Shown here in pieces: positions 6,534 to 8,491 of a stretch of 8,491 nucleotides of DNA. Position numbers and translations under genes: made by a program. The notes beneath the pieces were generated by a model. It ran no database searches, was not told the origin of the DNA, and saw only the letters and a program-made list of their open reading frames with translations. Source of the stretch: Alphaproteobacteria bacterium (GTDB taxonomy: Bacteria > Pseudomonadota > Alphaproteobacteria > Rhizobiales > Beijerinckiaceae); NCBI GenBank assembly GCA_009920595.1, contig RFZR01000059.1:1-8491 (forward strand). The letters are read 5' to 3'. Each line of letters opens with the position of its first letter. The stretch's first letter is position 1.

Positions 6534-7415
6534 TTAACGGGTCGGGACCGGCGTATCGCCGCGATAGTCGTAAAAGCCGCGCCCGACTTTGCGACCGAGC
6601 CAGCCCGCTTCGACATATTTCACAAGCAACGGACAGGGGCGGTATTTGGAATCGGCGAGTCCCTCATGGAGGACCTGCATCACCGAAAGGCAGGTATCGA
6701 GACCGATAAAATCGGCAAGCTGCAGCGGGCCCATCGGATGATTGGCGCCAAGCCGCATCGCCGTATCAATCGCCTCGACCGACCCCACACCTTCATAAAG
6801 CGTATAGATCGCTTCATTGATCATCGGCAGCAGAATACGGTTGACGATGAAGGCCGGAAAATCTTCAGCCACCGTGATCGTCTTGCCAAGTTTTTCGATA
6901 TAGGCGCGCGCCGCTTCAAAGGTCGGATCCTCGGTCGCGATGCCGCGAATGAGTTCAACCAGTTGCATTTTCGGCACCGGATTCATGAAATGAATACCGA
7001 TGAAGCGATCCGGACGATCCGTTGCCGCTGCCAGACGCGTAATCGAAATCGATGACGTGTTCGTGGCTAACATCGTCTTTGGCGAAAGCGCTTTCGAAAC
7101 GGATCCAAAAATCTTGCGCTTGACCTCTTCATTCTCGGTCGCAGCTTCAATCACGAGATCGCATTCGTTGAAGTCGGAATAATCGGCAGCGGATGAAATG
7201 CGCCCGAGAACCGCTTGTCGCTCGGAGTCCGTCATCGTGCCTTTACTGACAAGACGCGCAAGATTGCCATTGATCGTCGCAAGGCCTGCCGCGATCCGAT
7301 CGGCGCTCACATCATGAAGTCTGACGGAAAGTCCAGCCTGCGCACTCACTTGCGCAATGCCGGAACCCATTTGACCCGCACCAATGATGCCTACGGTTTC
7401 GATCGAAACACTCAT
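6534..7415 (-). CDS. hbdA: 3-hydroxybutyryl-CoA dehydrogenase (NAD-type)
   Basis: This cytoplasmic enzyme oxidises (S)-3-hydroxybutyryl-CoA (or short 3-hydroxyacyl-CoA) to the 3-keto form, in beta-oxidation or butyrate/PHB metabolism. The 293-residue length matches the stand-alone family (Hbd, PaaH). The N-terminal Rossmann fold shows GAGQMG at 12-17 and D35 after the second strand, typical of an NAD-preferring site. Catalytic residues align by spacing with the family: S121 in TNTSSIS, H142 in GIHFMNPVP, E154 in VELIRG and N192 in AFIVNRI. The C-terminal dimerisation domain has GANHPMGPLQLADFIGLD. The start at 7415 is preceded by GGAG about 10 nt upstream. The gene lies 65 nt downstream of etfA in the same direction, the usual etfBA-hbd arrangement. 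All key residues are present. The symbol follows common usage and the exact chain-length preference cannot be read from sequence. Confidence 0.94.
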   Translation of the reverse strand: MSVSIETVGIIGAGQMGSGIAQVSAQAGLSVRLHDVSADRIAAGLATINGNLARLVSKGTMTDSERQAVLGRISSAADYSDFNECDLVIEAATENEEVKRKIFGSVSKALSPKTMLATNTSSISITRLAAATDRPDRFIGIHFMNPVPKMQLVELIRGIATEDPTFEAARAYIEKLGKTITVAEDFPAFIVNRILLPMINEAIYTLYEGVGSVEAIDTAMRLGANHPMGPLQLADFIGLDTCLSVMQVLHEGLADSKYRPCPLLVKYVEAGWLGRKVGRGFYDYRGDTPVPTR

Positions 7416-7451
7416 CGTCTTCTTACTCCGCGCATCGGCCCTGTCAGTGAC

Positions 7452-7462
7452 GCTAGGCTAGC
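7452..7462. other. Short inverted repeat in the etfA-hbd gap
   Basis: GCTAGGCTAGC forms a perfect 5-bp inverted repeat around one central base, in the 65-nt gap between etfA and the dehydrogenase gene. The loop is too short for a transcription terminator. It could be a protein-binding site or chance. Confidence 0.2.
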
Positions 7463-7480
7463 ATAGGCAAACTCTTTTGA

Positions 7481-8447
7481 CTAACCGACTTTAGCAAGCT
7501 CTTGGTCGAGCTCCGGCAGCGCCGTGAAAAGATCCGCAACAAGGCCGTAATCCGCAACCTGGAAAATCGGCGCTTCTTCATCCTTGTTGATCGCAACGAT
7601 CACTTTGGAGTCTTTCATACCGGCGAGATGCTGAATGGCGCCTGAAATCCCGACAGCGACGTAAAGGTCCGGCGCCACCACTTTACCGGTTTGACCCACC
7701 TGCCAATCATTCGGAGCATAACCGGCATCAACCGCTGCGCGCGAAGCACCCATAGCAGCATTCAAACGATTGGCCACAGGTTCAATATAGGTTTTGAAAT
7801 TTTCGGAATTCGCCATCGCGCGACCACCGGACACGATGATCTTGGCCGAAGTGAGTTCCGGACGATCCAGCTTGGCGAGTGCTTCGCCTTTGAACGAAGA
7901 GAGCGACGGATTAGCAGCCGCCTGTGCCGTTTCAACCGATGCGGAACCGCCTGTATTGGCTGCTGCAAATGACGCGGTACGAATGGTGAGCACTTTGATT
8001 TTGTCGGCTGATTGCACGGTCTGCAATGCATTGCCAGCATAGATCGGACGCTCGAATGTATGCATAGATCGGACGCTCGAATGTATCAGCAGACACAACG
8101 CGAATGACATCCGAGATTTGCATCACATCAAGAAGCGCAGCGACACGCGGCATGATGTTTTTGCCCGACGTTGTCGAAGCCGAAACAATCGCCGAATAGG
8201 ATGATGCCATCGACACAATCAATGCGGCCATCGGTTCAGCAAGTTGATTGGCATAAAGCGCATCATCAACGAGAACAACTTTTGCAACACCGGCAAAAGT
8301 CGCTGCGGCATCGGCAGCGGCGCGTGCATTATGCCCAGCAACAAGAACAGTGACGGGTGCACCAAGAGCAACCGCTGCACTCAACGCGCGCGCTGTTGTG
8401 TCCTTGATCGATTGATTATCGTGATCAGCAAGAAGAAGCGTAGCCAT
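7481..8447 (-). pseudogene. etfA: Electron transfer flavoprotein alpha subunit, frameshifted by a 25-bp tandem duplication
   Basis: ETF alpha/beta is a soluble FAD heterodimer that carries electrons from acyl-CoA dehydrogenases to ETF-ubiquinone oxidoreductase. Translation from ATG 8447 gives the normal N-terminal domain (MATLLLADHD...) up to A129 of FERPIYA, then 42 out-of-frame residues and a stop at 7932. The family sequence continues in another frame (GNALQTVQSADK...) to TAG at 7481. It contains SGGRAMA, GQTGKVVAPDLYVAVGISG, a complete match to the ETF-alpha signature (about L253-N279 in repaired numbering) and ADYG, which together form the FAD site. Removing one 25-bp copy restores a 313-residue protein of normal length with no other defect, so the lesion is either very recent or an error in the sequence. 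As written, the product lacks the FAD domain. The start overlaps the etfB stop (TGATG) and has GGAG 7 nt upstream. Confidence 0.95.
8037..8086. repeat. Perfect 25-bp tandem duplication inside etfA
   Basis: Bases 8037-8061 and 8062-8086 are identical over all 25 positions, and the flanking bases differ, so the unit and its two copies are unambiguous. Because 25 is not a multiple of three, the extra copy shifts the etfA frame. The junction creates the 8-bp palindrome TATGCATA (8059-8066). Confidence 0.98.
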
Positions 8448-8491
8448 CAGAGCACTCCAGCTTCAGTTTTCAATTTGGAAACAAGTTCAGC
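8447..8491 (-). CDS. etfB: Electron transfer flavoprotein beta subunit, last 14 residues (5' part outside window)
   Basis: Reading leftward from the window edge the frame gives AELVSKLKTEAGVL and then TGA at 8449-8447. This matches the usual ETF-beta C terminus, which ends in a lysine-rich helix of the type ELVxKLKxEAGV. The stop shares its A with the ATG of etfA, the standard coupled etfB-etfA arrangement. ETF beta pairs with the alpha subunit and binds AMP, contributing the docking surface for acyl-CoA dehydrogenases. Only the tail is visible, so the call rests on these residues plus the position before etfA. Confidence 0.88.
   Translation of the reverse strand, partial: AELVSKLKTEAGVL

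Noticed and set aside
6513..7055. Plus-strand open frame of 180 codons opposite the dehydrogenase gene
   Set aside because: It is an antisense shadow of a gene with all catalytic residues intact; its His/Arg/Ile-rich translation resembles no family I know.
7932..8447. A genuine 171-residue short ETF-like protein
   Set aside because: Residues after 129 match no ETF sequence and arise exactly at the duplicated repeat, while the true continuation lies in another frame directly downstream.

Overview
The window is a stretch of core chromosome, most likely from an alphaproteobacterium of moderate GC content (about half GC by eye). Three things point there: the gene order argH - lptM-like lipoprotein - lysA - TIGR02302/DUF4175 protein, the YqaA-DsbB pair, and an etfB-etfA-3-hydroxybutyryl-CoA dehydrogenase block. 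The TIGR02302 family is, as far as I know, restricted to Alphaproteobacteria. I see no mobile elements, phage genes, CRISPR arrays, rRNA or tRNA. No gene-free stretch exceeds about 120 bases.

Plus strand (1-5835): six tightly packed genes run rightward. They are the C-terminal half of argininosuccinate lyase (argH), a small LptM-like lipoprotein, diaminopimelate decarboxylase (lysA), a large membrane-anchored periplasmic protein of unknown function (TIGR02302), a YqaA/DedA-type membrane protein and a DsbB-type disulfide oxidoreductase. Gaps are 32 nt or less and two junctions overlap by one base (TGATG), so the block probably forms one operon or two joined ones. The themes are amino-acid biosynthesis (arginine; lysine and the peptidoglycan precursor diaminopimelate) and the cell envelope.

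Minus strand (8491-5846): four genes run leftward and converge on dsbB with a 10-nt gap. They are the last codons of etfB, etfA, an NAD-dependent 3-hydroxybutyryl-CoA dehydrogenase and a stand-alone HNH endonuclease. ETF carries electrons from acyl-CoA dehydrogenases toward the ubiquinone pool and the dehydrogenase performs a later beta-oxidation step, so the first three form a fatty-acid or butyrate/PHB oxidation module.

The most notable observation is that etfA is broken by a perfect 25-bp tandem duplication (8037-8086). Removing one copy restores a normal 313-residue ETF alpha subunit. This could be a sequencing or assembly error, a real recent mutation or, less likely, a reversible switch. 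The rest is ordinary core genome. The other findings are modest: a cysteine-free protein of unknown function beside dsbB, a possible near-leaderless start for lysA and a marked excess of GATC. I did not find a convincing new biological system.
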